This document shows positions 11,301 through 20,915 of a stretch of 64,000 nucleotides of DNA, one piece after another. Origin of the DNA: Channallabes apus. Lineage: Eukaryota > Chordata > Actinopteri > Siluriformes > Clariidae. A program made the translations under genes and the position numbers. The notes below the pieces were generated by a model. The model saw only the letters and a program-made list of their open reading frames with translations, did no database searches and was not told where the DNA came from. The stretch covers positions 15,101,729 through 15,165,728 of the forward strand of contig CM060104.1 in NCBI GenBank assembly GCA_030522415.1, given 5' to 3'. Position 1 is the stretch's first letter, and each line of letters opens with the position of its first letter.

Positions 11301-11951
11301 GACTCATCTGGAGGCGACTGCTTTCATTCCTGGGACGACACTTGGAACCCAGTTCTCCTCCTCCAGTACTTACAATTACAAATTACAAAGCACACTTCAT
11401 ATTCTCCACTGTAAATTTGAGTTGAGTTGTTCTTGAGAGCTCCACACCCTCTTCTTTTTCTCCATAACTTGAAATTCAGTGCTCTCAATTATTAGCACAT
11501 TCTCTTATCTTTAGCTATAGTGTGCTTCAGATTTTCTTTGGCTCATTGCATTGATAATGTTATTCTTGGTGTGTGGTTTGACATTTTCATAATTGTGTCA
11601 GGAGGTGCCAATAGTGTCTGAAATGATCTGACAGTAAAATCAGTAACAATATTTAGATCAATATCAAATTACAGCATTGAAATGTTTTTTTCAAAACATT
11701 TAATATTTTTCGTATCCATTTTACCTGTCATTATCAAGCCTATTAATAAATCTGTTATAGATAATTGGTTTTGATTGTTTGTAAAACAACATTATAAGAT
11801 TTAATCTATTGATGTACTGTATAATGAAGACTGCTTTAGATTCTGTTATGATTATTCTCTCATTATCTTTCTTTCACAGATCCCACCTGTTTGGAGGAAA
11901 AGCCAATTCAGCACCTTAAAAGGCACGGATCTAAAACCTGGAGTTAGATGA
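1823..11951 (+). CDS. mrs2: mrs2 gene, mitochondrial magnesium channel (11 coding exons)
   Basis: Encodes the MRS2 magnesium channel of the mitochondrial inner membrane (CorA superfamily). Coding exons: 1823-2030, 2830-2903, 4127-4163, 6091-6203, 9789-9962, 10167-10282, 10368-10484, 10647-10799, 10984-11101, 11252-11365 and 11880-11951. They sum to 1296 nt, or 431 residues plus stop, close to the ~440 residues usual for vertebrate MRS2. All joins are in frame with GT-AG borders. The first ~70 residues are rich in Arg and poor in acid, as expected of a mitochondrial targeting peptide. The matrix domain follows (residues ~90-340). The first membrane helix ends in the family-defining GMN (residues 361-363, bases 11072-11080); a short acidic loop and a second helix (~375-390) come next. 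Introns carry several transposons. I recognised the family from the protein sequence; the start is the first in-frame ATG of the exon. Confidence 0.95.
2118..2320 (+). repeat. SINE-like dispersed repeat, copy b
   Basis: Head-first copy: GGTTAGCACCGTCGGCTTGC, a GGGTTTGACTCC box, then TCTAAAGACATGCAGATTAG and GGGTGCCCTGCGATGGATTG. It lies in mrs2 intron 1. Confidence 0.6.
2598..2690 (+). repeat. SINE-like dispersed repeat, tail piece
   Basis: TACCCCGCCTTGTGGTATAGCC...GTATACAGGATAGCGGTATAGAAGATTAATTAATG, the family's 3' end, in mrs2 intron 1. Confidence 0.55.
2830..2903 (+). CDS. mrs2: mrs2 coding exon 2
   Basis: The acceptor CAG ends at 2829 and the donor GTAAGT begins at 2904. 74 nt completes codon 70 and ends in phase 0 after a Val-Phe-Ile-Val run, which leads into the conserved Met-Lys-Phe-Asp of exon 3. 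Confidence 0.85.
3050..3570 (-). mobile_element. RTE-like LINE 3' fragment
   Basis: The minus strand encodes RTVVRPTMLYG near 3520 and then HVQRRDEGYFRRRMLEME, GWPKRRVMDVV and SWRQMVCCGHL (to ~3101), the conserved C-terminus of a fish RTE-type reverse transcriptase. It is frameshifted and truncated. The clade is inferred from the motif wording only. Confidence 0.65.
3815..4010 (-). repeat. SINE-like dispersed repeat, copy c
   Basis: Reverse-oriented: TACCGCTTTATCCTGTATAC, GGGGCACACCCTGGACAGGG, ATGTCTTTGGACTGTGGGAG. It ends ~115 bp before mrs2 exon 3. Confidence 0.6.
4127..4163 (+). CDS. mrs2: mrs2 coding exon 3 (37 nt)
   Basis: A very short exon between acceptor CAG (4126) and donor GTGAGT (4164). 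It encodes MKFDPEGNVTSF, the MRS2 motif at the start of the matrix domain. A Tc1 element sits only ~75 bp downstream. Confidence 0.9.
4239..5857 (-). mobile_element. Tc1 transposon, copy 1 (full length)
   Basis: 1619 bp, flanked by TA duplications (4237-4238, 5858-5859) in mrs2 intron 3. The terminal inverted repeats are ~210 bp and begin CAGTGGTGTGAAAAACTATT. A second related motif (ccctgtgtgaaaaagtaatt) at the inner end of each gives the IR/DR layout of fish Tc1 elements. The transposase is on the minus strand. Confidence 0.93.
4456..5478 (-). pseudogene. Tc1 transposase, one nonsense codon
   Basis: 341 codons in one frame from ATG at 5478 to the stop at 4456. The N-terminus is a paired-type helix-turn-helix ([20 protein letters not shown]). 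The DDE triad lies in [17 protein letters not shown] and DLNPIEMLW. It is broken by a single TAA (5005-5007) where copy 3 has a Glu codon, just after the first catalytic Asp. Otherwise it appears uninterrupted. Confidence 0.9.
6091..6203 (+). CDS. mrs2: mrs2 coding exon 4
   Basis: The acceptor TTCTTCAG ends at 6090 and the donor GTAATC begins at 6204. It encodes residues ~107-144, including the conserved ELGLQARDLRFQH stretch of MRS2. Confidence 0.93.
6507..7095. mobile_element. Non-autonomous hAT-like element
   Basis: 589 bp with inverted ends TAGGGCTGCACGATAT... / ...ATATCGTGCAGCCCTA and a perfect 8-bp duplication CTCCACGT (6499-6506 and 7096-7103), the hAT hallmark. The interior is AT-rich with no transposase. 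It lies in mrs2 intron 4. Confidence 0.93.
7846..8470. mobile_element. Nested inverted-repeat element with (AT)n core
   Basis: Inside the TTAA element. TTATGCGCTAAAATGCCCCC (from 7846) recurs inverted, ending at 8470, with similarity over ~42 bp at each end. It encloses an (AT)n tract and a G-run (8427-8438). No clean target duplication was found, so it could be part of the host element. Confidence 0.5.
8254..8333. repeat. (AT)n microsatellite
   Basis: About 40 AT units at the centre of the nested inverted-repeat element. Confidence 0.97.
9789..9962 (+). CDS. mrs2: mrs2 coding exon 5
   Basis: The acceptor CCTCAG ends at 9788 and the donor GTAAAT begins at 9963. 58 codons (residues 145-202) cover the LPFEFRALEAIL region of the matrix domain. 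The TTAA-flanked transposon ends only 63 bp upstream, at 9725. Confidence 0.93.
10167..10282 (+). CDS. mrs2: mrs2 coding exon 6
   Basis: The acceptor CCAG ends at 10166 and the donor GTAAGA begins at 10283. It encodes residues 203-240, including LVDPKLLSADRSKLHMLLLN of the alpha-helical matrix domain, and ends in phase 2. Confidence 0.93.
10368..10484 (+). CDS. mrs2: mrs2 coding exon 7
   Basis: The acceptor GTAG ends at 10367. It encodes LSELETDIKVF and the acidic helix with LDEDELIEELC. I chose the donor GTAGGT at 10485 because it joins in frame to exon 8 (Val-Phe-Glu-Glu); reading on would meet a TAG within two codons. Confidence 0.9.
10647..10799 (+). CDS. mrs2: mrs2 coding exon 8
   Basis: The acceptor GGCAG ends at 10646 and the donor GTACTG begins at 10800. 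It encodes MELLLENYFMQAEELGN and IDDSESVIFINLD, the long helix leading to the channel pore. An in-frame ATG at 10612 lies in the intron and is not a start. Confidence 0.92.
10984..11101 (+). CDS. mrs2: mrs2 coding exon 9 (TM1 and GMN)
   Basis: The acceptor CTAG ends at 10983 and the donor GTATGT begins at 11102. It encodes MRLNLQLTMGTFSLSLFGLM and then VAFGMN. The Gly-Met-Asn signature that defines CorA/MRS2 selectivity filters lies at 11072-11080. Confidence 0.96.
11252..11365 (+). CDS. mrs2: mrs2 coding exon 10 (TM2)
   Basis: The acceptor ATAG ends at 11251 and the donor GTACTT begins at 11366. It encodes the short loop, the second membrane helix (FWLVTGIMFLGSGLIW) and the start of the matrix tail (RRLLSFLGRHLEP). 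Confidence 0.93.
11880..11951 (+). CDS. mrs2: mrs2 terminal coding exon 11
   Basis: The acceptor TTTCACAG ends at 11879. 23 basic residues are followed by TGA at 11949-11951. The tail is shorter than in mammals and less conserved, so this exon is less certain than the core. Reading through the exon 10 donor instead would give a different tail ending near 11436. Confidence 0.78.
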   Translation: MPPVWRKSQFSTLKGTDLKPGVR

Positions 11952-12244
11952 TAGTGTGGCGCTTCCTGTTGTTCCCCATTTTTCTGTGTGCAGTAAATCT
12001 ATTCTAAACTGCCATGTTGTGCTTTTAATTGCAGGGGATTCTTTCACCTTAAAAAGCATCAGGTCACCAAATTTTCCATTATAAATGGCTTTAAGTGTCT
12101 GTTACAACAGTGGTTCCTAACCCTGGTTCTGGAGGACACCCTGCACAGCACATACTAGTTTTTCTCAACTCCCTTATTGAACTAATCAGCTATTAACCTT
12201 TCTATGAATTAAAGTTGGTGTGGTAAAGCAGGAAAAATACTATA

Positions 12245-12919
12245 CAGCTGTAGCCAAGTTTTGCAAATGACACAAATTTTTTCACAAAAAATTTAAATTT
12301 TCACAAAGTCTGCTGCTTCAATGTTTTTAGATCTTTTTGTCAGATATTACTATGGAATACTGAATTCTAATTACATGCATTTTATAAGTGTGAAATACTT
12401 TTTTTTTTTATATAAAAAAGTGTAAGGCAATTACATTAAGTTTAAGCAAAGAGTCAACATTTGCAGTGTTGACCCTTATTTTTGACCATCTGCCATTCAC
12501 CCTGGCATGCTGTCAATCAACTTCCCACATCTTGTCTGATGGCATCTCATTCTTGCATAATCAATGGTTGGAGTGTGTCAGAATTTGTGAGTTTTGGTTG
12601 CCAACCTGCATCTTGAGGGTTGACTGCAAGTTATCAATTGAATTAAATCTCAATGGGCATGAATGGGCTACCATCAGTCAGGATGGCCCAGAAGTTGACT
12701 GACAGCCTGCCAGGGCGAAATGCAGAGGTCTTGAAAAAGTAAACTTTGCATAAAAGCTTTTGACACTTATGAAATGCCTGTATTATTCTTTAGTATACCA
12801 TGTTAACATCTGACAAAAAGATTTGAAAACAATAAAGCAGCAGACATTGAGAACATTTATTTGTGTCATTGTGTCACAAACCACAAATCATTGTTTCTCA
12901 AAAATTTTGGCTACAATTG
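12245..12919. mobile_element. Non-autonomous Tc1/mariner remnant with long TIRs
   Basis: 675 bp flanked by TA (12243-12244, 12920-12921), ~290 bp after the mrs2 stop. The ends CAGCTGTAGCCAAGTTTTGC / inverted CAATTGTAGCCAAAATTTTT continue as diverged inverted repeats of ~180 bp. The centre holds a decayed minus-strand transposase fragment. It contains an AATAAA at 12831. Confidence 0.7.
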
Positions 12920-13173
12920 TAATATGGAGGAAATTGGGTCTGCAGGACTAGCGTCAGAAACATGCATTACCACACACAAAGTACCTTGTTTTTATGGGTG
13001 TCAGCAATTGTCAGTAAGTCACATACTTGTGTGATGATGTGAGCACACTGTGCCTACCTCTTATTGGTTTTAAGCCCTGTTCATTTTAATTAGTTTAGCC
13101 CTTGAATATCTATGTAACTGGTTCTATGTGCTTTAAATAATAGAGCACCCATGTTGATGGGTATATAACTTGA

Positions 13174-13179
13174 AATAAA
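13174..13179 (+). terminator. Candidate mrs2 poly(A) signal
   Basis: AATAAA ~1.2 kb after the mrs2 stop. Another AATAAA at 12831-12836 lies inside a transposon remnant. Which one is used cannot be told from the sequence. Confidence 0.4.
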
Positions 13180-14789
13180 GAATTTCAATATAATGAGTTA
13201 CTACATTGGGGTTTTGTGACTGCTATTAATTATACAGTACACTCACTGTCACCATGCACACATGAGCATTTTGCAATTATTTAATCAGGAAATCAAGTGA
13301 CAGCAGCCCAATGACCATGGCATGGCTGCAACATTTTTTTTTCAGTGTTTCATAATTAAACTATAATTCACACAGCAGTTTCTAGTAAGGAGGACAGAGA
13401 AAGTGGCCAGATTGGGTCAAGCTGCCAGAAAATGTTTTGTATCAGAAAATCATGCTGGCATACACAAAACATAGCATCCTGAGGTGGATGGTTTAAAAGA
13501 GCGAAAGACCATATTGAGTTTTACTGCTTTCAGGCAAGAATAGGAATCTGAGGCTATCATGCACACATACTCACCCACACTGGATGGTTGAAGAATGAAA
13601 AAAGTCATCTGGCGCATTTTTCTAGTCTTCAGCTGAACCAAGGACAGCCTCAGTTTCTTGCTCTTGGCTGACAGGAGTGGACCTGATGATCTGAACCCGG
13701 TGTTCTGCTGTTGTAGCCCATCTACCTCAATGGCGATGTTTTGTGCTTGCTGACAGCTGTAGAGACTGCTTCAGCTCACACCAGTCTGGTCATTCTCCTC
13801 TTCTCTCATTAAACAAAATGTTTTAGTCTGCTGACACTTCTTCACAGGATTTTTAAAAAAGCAGAATTATAAAATTCCCAGGTGATCAGACATTTCTGAA
13901 TGACTCAAACCAGCCCATCTGTCAACAATAACCATGCCAAGGTTAAAGTCACAACGATAACACTTTCCACCCATTCTTATGTTCAATGTGTACATAAACT
14001 GAGGTCCTCAACCTGTATCTGTATGATTTTATGTATTGTGCTGCTGCCAAATAACTGGCTGATTAGATAACTATCTAAATGTGTAGTTATACAGGATAAA
14101 AAAAAAATCGATATTTCACTATTCTCACTATTCACTATTCTGAATAGATTTTTTTCTTTTTATATACAGTTCAATCACTGAGTCTTCATTTTAACAATTG
14201 CAAGGGGGAAGATATTTTTTTCCATTGTGTTGCAGAGTATGTTGTTTGCAATGCGCAATGATTCCAACAGGGGGAGACATTTCTCCGAATTTCGTCTCAG
14301 CCTGCACAGGACTAAATTACGTTAAAGATTTCAGTGCAGTAGTGCATATGAGGTTTTAAAGAATAATTATACACAGCAATATTAATTAATCTTTTTGATC
14401 ATCTGAATGTCATGTTAGAAGGGTTGGTTTGCTGTTGGGTGGACTCTACAATATTTTAAACCAGTTCTCCAGCTACCACTAGAAAGGTCTGCTGTATGTG
14501 TCTCTCTGAGGGAACCTTAAATGTGATGTGCATTCTAGAACAATACATTTTTCATTTAAAACAAGGCACTCTGTTAAACTCTCACAGTTAATTCCAGTCG
14601 AAGGACAATACATTTGTGTGTATATTTAAAAAAATCCGAGGTCTACATATTTTGCAAGTGTGTACAGAAAGCATATATTATTGCTTTTTTTCTATTTTGC
14701 TGATTTATGGATTCATACCAGCGCATCCGGTCCTACCCTGAGCCTGACTAAACCTCCATGTGAGAGATTTCACTCCGAATCTGTGGCTC

Positions 14790-15201
14790 ACTTATAAAAA
14801 CAAACAAACAAATAAATAAATGCGCGCCTCGGCCTCCGCACGCGCTCACTCCCTCTGTATTGACGTCACCTATCCCTGGGCGCGTGCACAGAAACACGCC
14901 GCCCCCGGTTCACATCATCCCGCTGAGCTACATCTACTGCTGAGACCGGAGCCGAGTCACCGAGACAGACTACAGTACGTACTGCTCCTCTACCATGGCC
15001 TGCTTCTAACATCTCCGAGGAAAAAGCGGCGACCGCTGAGGAGACTGCAGATCATCACTCAACAGTCCTGAAACATCTCTGAGGATCAGATCTGAAAAGG
15101 AGAGGAGCGACCGATCACGTGAGAAAGAAGAGAAGAAAAGAAAACGAGTGAGATCTGAGATTACTTTCACCAGAAGCCCAGCAGACTTGTGGACTGGAAT
15201 A
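14790..15201 (+). promoter_or_regulatory. sdc2 promoter / 5' UTR (CpG-containing)
   Basis: A locally GC- and CpG-rich stretch (about 14820-15060) directly upstream of exon 1. It has TATAAAAA at 14793-14800 and a perfect CRE palindrome TGACGTCA at 14861-14868, then purine-rich leader sequence. Position and composition fit the sdc2 promoter and 5' UTR; the start site is inferred, not seen. Confidence 0.55.
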
Positions 15202-15258
15202 ATGAGGCACGGCTGGATGGCGCTCGCGCTCTCGGCGTTTTGCCTTCTGGGGAAAGGG
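15202..15258 (+). CDS. sdc2: sdc2 coding exon 1 (signal peptide)
   Basis: ATG at 15202; 19 residues ending before GTAAGT at 15259. It encodes [19 protein letters not shown], a typical secretory signal. An in-frame ATG upstream at 15148 would add 18 charged residues and spoil the signal, so 15202 is preferred. Confidence 0.88.
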
Positions 15259-18200
15259 GTAAGTTTGAGCAGATCTGCAAAACTTATCGGCACTCACTGC
15301 TGTTTGCTCAGAATAATTTACATAATAATGTATAATAATAATAATAGATTTACAACAACGCGTTTGAACTTTTGAAATCATGTCTAATTTCTTTAAATTA
15401 TTAAGGCACATGTCTAAAGAGTGTCGGAGAAAACTTCTCCAGGTTCTAAACTCGGTTTAACGGCAGTGTGATGTTGATTGATGCAGCTGTCCTGTTAACG
15501 CTCTGACTGATGTTCATGAGGATGGATGGGTACGAATAGTTTTTTTTTTTTTTGCTTTTTCAGTGCAGTGTAGTGACTCATTACGAGAAATTCAACACCA
15601 TGACTGATTTTGTGAAAAACACCTGAAATGTCATACAGACGTATGTAGATTAGATAATAAATCTTCCTTTTGTTGGTGGTGTGTTCCCAATTAAATAGTT
15701 AAATTTAATAGTCTCTTTAGAAAACAATAAATACAAAAAGAACTATCTTTGAGTATCATAGAATAGTTCAAGACTATTCTATTTATACAAAACGTTTATA
15801 AAGAAATGGAGGATCTTTAAGTGGTTATATGGTGCATATGCATTTATGCATGGTTCATATGTCCCTCGCCTCAAAGCGAGTTTGTCCCTGACCCCAAACA
15901 ATTTACACCACATTGGTTCATGCTTGCTAATCATTTATGTTGAATAAATAGTCTCTACTTCAACGTCCAGAAGTCCAAGAAAATGTCCCCCATTACCCCC
16001 ATGGTAAACACACAGAGCAGACACACAATGCTGTACCTGCCTTTCAGTTTTACATGTCCTGTTTTGCTTCTTGTATGAAGTACTTTAAGATAATTATCAG
16101 TTAGCATTAATTAAAGATTTTCGGATATGGTTTAATCTGTCATCTTCTCATTATGGATTATCCAATTTTCTTTAATTGTGCAATAAACCGAAAAGCAGAT
16201 GTGTAAGAAAAAACAAAAAAAAAATCTTATGTTTATTATTATTATTATAATTTTTTTTTTTTTTACAAAATAATTATTTCCTCCACTAGTAGTTCTCCAC
16301 TAGAAGTAGTTATTTTTGTTTTCATTTCTCCTCACAATTTCTTTTATTATTATTTTTAAATTAATTCATTTAAAAATTTACTTTTGATAATTACTTAATT
16401 TAAGCATGACATAACCTAAAGCAACTAGTACAAATGTAACTAATGCATCAAAGCCTTTAAGAGCATCTGAGGACAGCAGCATCACACAGGTTAATCATTC
16501 AACCCCTCAGAACAGTATTGCAAAAGCAATATGCGGGAAAGACTGAATTTGCTCTTATTCCCAAATATTGGTATAATGTTTGGTTGTTGTGGAATTTGAA
16601 CCTTATTGACATGTCCGGATATGTAGCACTGTTAAGCCATGGCACTTTAACCTCTGTAAGTCTTTACCATATTTACTTTCCAACTGTGTCCCAAAATATC
16701 ATTGAGTTTTTTTCTTTTTTTGTTGTAGAAGTATTGCTTGTTTAAGTATATTTAAGTAAGGAGTAAAATAATGGTGTGATGTGCTTCTACTTGAATCCTG
16801 AAGTTGATTATTTTACAATAACATTCAATAATATACAAAAATAGGTTTATTTCTCTTATCCCACAAGAGTTTTAAAGAATGACATCATACATATTACCTA
16901 ATTATATTTACATTTAGAGCAAGTAAAAGTTAGTTCCTGATATCACTTATGAAACAGCTGTTTCCTCAACAATGTTTGTCTCTTGTGAAGTCAGTAAGAC
17001 AAAAAAAAGAAAAGAAAAATCTTGCCATGGCACTGAGAAACTGTAATGATCTCATCCTTATAGGCTTTATTTTGTCACAAGATTAGTTAAAACCTAACAT
17101 GTAAATAATTACTGATTGTTACAAGGCACTGAGACTGAAGACTCCTTCCAAAAACCTTCAAGAGAAGTAAATGTAAAGCCTCAACTACACATGCCTTTGT
17201 TTGGGTTAATACTAAAGAAAAGCTAACAGTTTAAAAAAAAAAAGTGTAATTGATTAATATAACAACTGGGCTATTTTCCCAGATGTTCTGTTATAAAAAG
17301 GGAATCAACAATTTCTTATATTTGAAAATGTGAAGGTTTGAAGACAGTCAGCAGTTGTTGTTAAAGTTTTTTTTAATGTGATGCTGTATGATAGATAGAT
17401 GGATGGATAGATACTTTATTCATCCCCATGGGGAGATTCACATATTCAGACTTGTGCTATATGTCTTTTTCATTCTACAGTGTGAAACAGTGCTAGTTTA
17501 AATATTACTGAAATTAGAGATTTTTCTATTTTCTATGTGAGTGTTACAGCCTTTAAGGAGCACTTTAGTTAAAAAACCAAAAAAAAAGCTTGTTTGTTTG
17601 CCCCAGTGTTACCACACCACTACATCATGCTGCCTGCTGTCTAATTTTGTTCTGGAAAACATTGGAAAATTCTTTCAAACTGACATCATGGTTCAGAAAA
17701 AAATTACTGAATTGCATTTTTTTATTTTTTTTATGCCATCACAGTCCTTCAGTTTACACGTATTCCTGAGTGGAATGTAAAAAACATCCATCCGCTTTTA
17801 TGCAACGTCTTTCATAAACAGAAATGAGACTTATCCTAAACATTGAAGGAAGCATCTGGAAAAGGGTGACAACATATACAAAGTATGATGGAGAGAGCTG
17901 TGAAATGGAGATGTTGTGAAATGGAAGGATTTTTTTATGGTGAAAACAGTGGTACAGCACAGATTCTTGAGCTCCGAGGGCTTTTGCTCGTCTAACCACT
18001 TGGTTAGATGAGCAAATGGAAAGTTCTTTAGGGATGTTTTGGGGTCTGGACGTATGAGTGCTGTGGTAAGCTGGACTACGAGAAAAGTGCTCTTGGGAAG
18101 TAATTGTGCTGTCTGCTTTGTGCGTTCACTGAACCCAACTCTGGATTCATAAGGATTTTTGTCTCAGCTGTCTCTACTTGATGGAGGGAAGGGGTAAGAA

Positions 18201-19771
18201 ATGAGCGAGAGAGAGAGAGAGGCAGTCTCCTGATTAGGGGTGCTCATTTCGGAGAAGAATGTGGTTAACATTACCTTGGTGATGAAGTTAGAGGACTGAG
18301 CCCACATTAAATGTCAGAAGACGTTACATCATTGTAGAAAAGAACCCAAGAAAAGCTTTATTATAATGTCTGAAATGATTGAGAGAAATCCTGTAACTAG
18401 TATTTGAAAGGGTGGGGTTAGTAATTGTTATGTGAACATTATAAACAGACAAGAAACCACATCTACACATACACACATACATTCACAACTGTAATTTCTC
18501 TGAAATCTTTTAAAGATATAATTTTTGGTACTTGATACGTAATTTTTTTGAGTATTTTTTTTTTACCCTAGAATAAGTCAACATTGTTATTAAAGTGTGC
18601 CTGGTTGGTTTGGTTGCATTTGCTGTATTTCTTCCAGGAAGTGATTTATAGTTCCATAAGTTTTACCAGGAAATATTATGCAAGCCCGTTGATGTAGTGG
18701 AGCTGTTGTGGACATGGTTGGGGAAGTGCTGACGTGTGACTCCCTAGGCCTCCTCCAAGCCCTTATATGGACATTCTCTTTTCTTCCAGACCTCAGACAC
18801 CTCCACACCAGATGTTTTTTTTTTTTTGTACACTGCAGATGTTCATCCTTCCTCTGTCACAGTAGCATGTGTTCCCAGATATCCAGTATGATAGTAAAGT
18901 AAGAATGTGTACAAAACAGTAGAGTTTCATTCAGGTCCTCACAGTGTGCATCAGTAATATACTTGGTATGCGACATTAAAGATTGCATTGATAAATTAAA
19001 CATCAAATTGTCACATCAGGTCCGACTTTTAGTAAAATGTGTTTGCTATAAGTTGTTGCTAAAAATAATCTGGTGAGATGGCAGTAAATGTGGTCGCTTG
19101 GATTTTGAATAGCTGAGTTAGCATTTTCTTGTTCTTCCTCTGTGAATCATTGAATTTATGTAAAGTACAGGACATAATACCCCAGGATCTATGTTTGGTC
19201 TCGTCTGTGTGTGCAATCAGTGTTCAGACTAATACAACAAATCTCATGATCTCCTTATTATTCTTTATTTTATCGACAGGGCTTTTTAAGATTACAGCAT
19301 GTTATTATAGGATATTGCATGTTGTTGCCTGGAAATGAACAAGACTTTTGTTGACCCTCTTAAGAGAGTGGTGTAAATGATTTATTATGGTTTGTCATCT
19401 AAATGACTTGCATTTCTTCTAGAGGTTTTTGAGCGAATATACTGCATAACCATCCACAGGTTTTATTGTTGTGTATTATTCTTTCTTCTCATCACTAAAA
19501 CAACGACTTCTTCTCAAGGTCCTTCTATTTGTTTTTTAGTACTTTGCCATATTGTTGACATTGTGTCACTCTACCTTGGTGGAAATGTCTGATTTTGTGT
19601 TCCAGCACTTCTTCTTCTTTTTAGACCTTTTGATTAATGTTTGTGAACAGGTGTGTAATGACCTCTAGTGGGCTTAGTGTTTTGCCATAGCTAGGTGTGC
19701 TCTGTGTGAGCCATTGTGGCGTGCAGATTTCCTATACATGACCCAGGTACAGTACTAACATGAAGAACAAT

Positions 19772-19824
<53 letters not shown>

Positions 19825-20198
19825 AATCAAGCTGAGTATTTGTGTGTTCACCTACTCCACAAGTCTCACCTTAACATTCTGTTTAAGAAAACCCAGTCTT
19901 CCATTTAACTAAGTTTTAAACCATGGCTCGTGACCATATAAAGTATTATTCTAGTTGCCTGCACCACCTATCCTATCATTTGTTTCTTTTTTTTTTTTTC
20001 CTTTCCCTACCTCTCTACTCGCGCAGCACCTGTGTGTAAGCAGACATATTAAGAATACCTTGAATGTCTGCGGTTTGAATGGGCCGTATTCATCACTGCT
20101 GTCGTTCTCATGAGATCACACTGGCTGTGTGTGCCTGTCTGTCTATCTGTGTCAGTGAGCGTGTGTCCATCTGTGAGTGTGTGTGTACCTGTGTGTGT

Positions 20199-20283
<85 letters not shown>

Positions 20284-20741
20284 TGTCTCTCTCTCTCTCT
20301 GTCTGAGTGTGTATGTTTGTCGCTCTGTCTGTCAGTTTGTGTGTGTTTGTCTCTCTGTCTGTCAGTTTGTGTGTGTTTGTCTCTCTGTCTGTCAGTTTGT
20401 GTGTGTTTGTCTCTCTGTCTGTCAGTTTGTGTGTGTTTGTCTCTTTGTCTGTCAGTTTGTGTGTGTTTTCCTGTCTGTCAGTCAGTTCAGTTAGTCTGTC
20501 AGTTAGTCTGTCAGTCAGTCAGTTAGTCTGTCAGTCAGTCAGTTAGTCTGTCAGTCAGTCAGTCAGTTAGTCTGTCTGTCTGTCAGTCAGTCAGTTAGTC
20601 TGTCTGTCAGTCAGTCAGTTTGTCTGTCTGTCTGTCAGTTTGTCTGTCTGTCTGTCAGTCAGTTTGTCTGTCAGTCAGTTTGTCTGTCAGTCAGTTTGTC
20701 TGTCTGTCTGTCAGTCAGTTTGTCTGTCTGTCTGTCAGTCA

Positions 20742-20784
<43 letters not shown>

Positions 20785-20868
20785 AGTTTGTGTGTGTCTG
20801 TCTGTCAGTTTGTGTGTGTCTGTCTGTCAGTTTGTGTGTGTCTGTCTCTCTGTCTGTCAGTTTGTGTG

Positions 20869-20915
<47 letters not shown>

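Larger units (their letters stand above)
11952..14789. other. mrs2 3' UTR and mrs2-sdc2 intergenic DNA
   Basis: Contains a repeat-like stretch at ~12108-12240 (ccctggttctggaggacacc), the TA-flanked remnant 12245-12919 and a poly(A) signal at 13174. From 13200 to 14790 I see no gene and no repeat that I recognise. Confidence 0.5.

Noticed and set aside
15006..15411. Minus-strand frames of 95-98 codons over sdc2 exon 1
   Set aside because: Antisense to the sdc2 5' UTR and exon 1, with no recognisable protein features.
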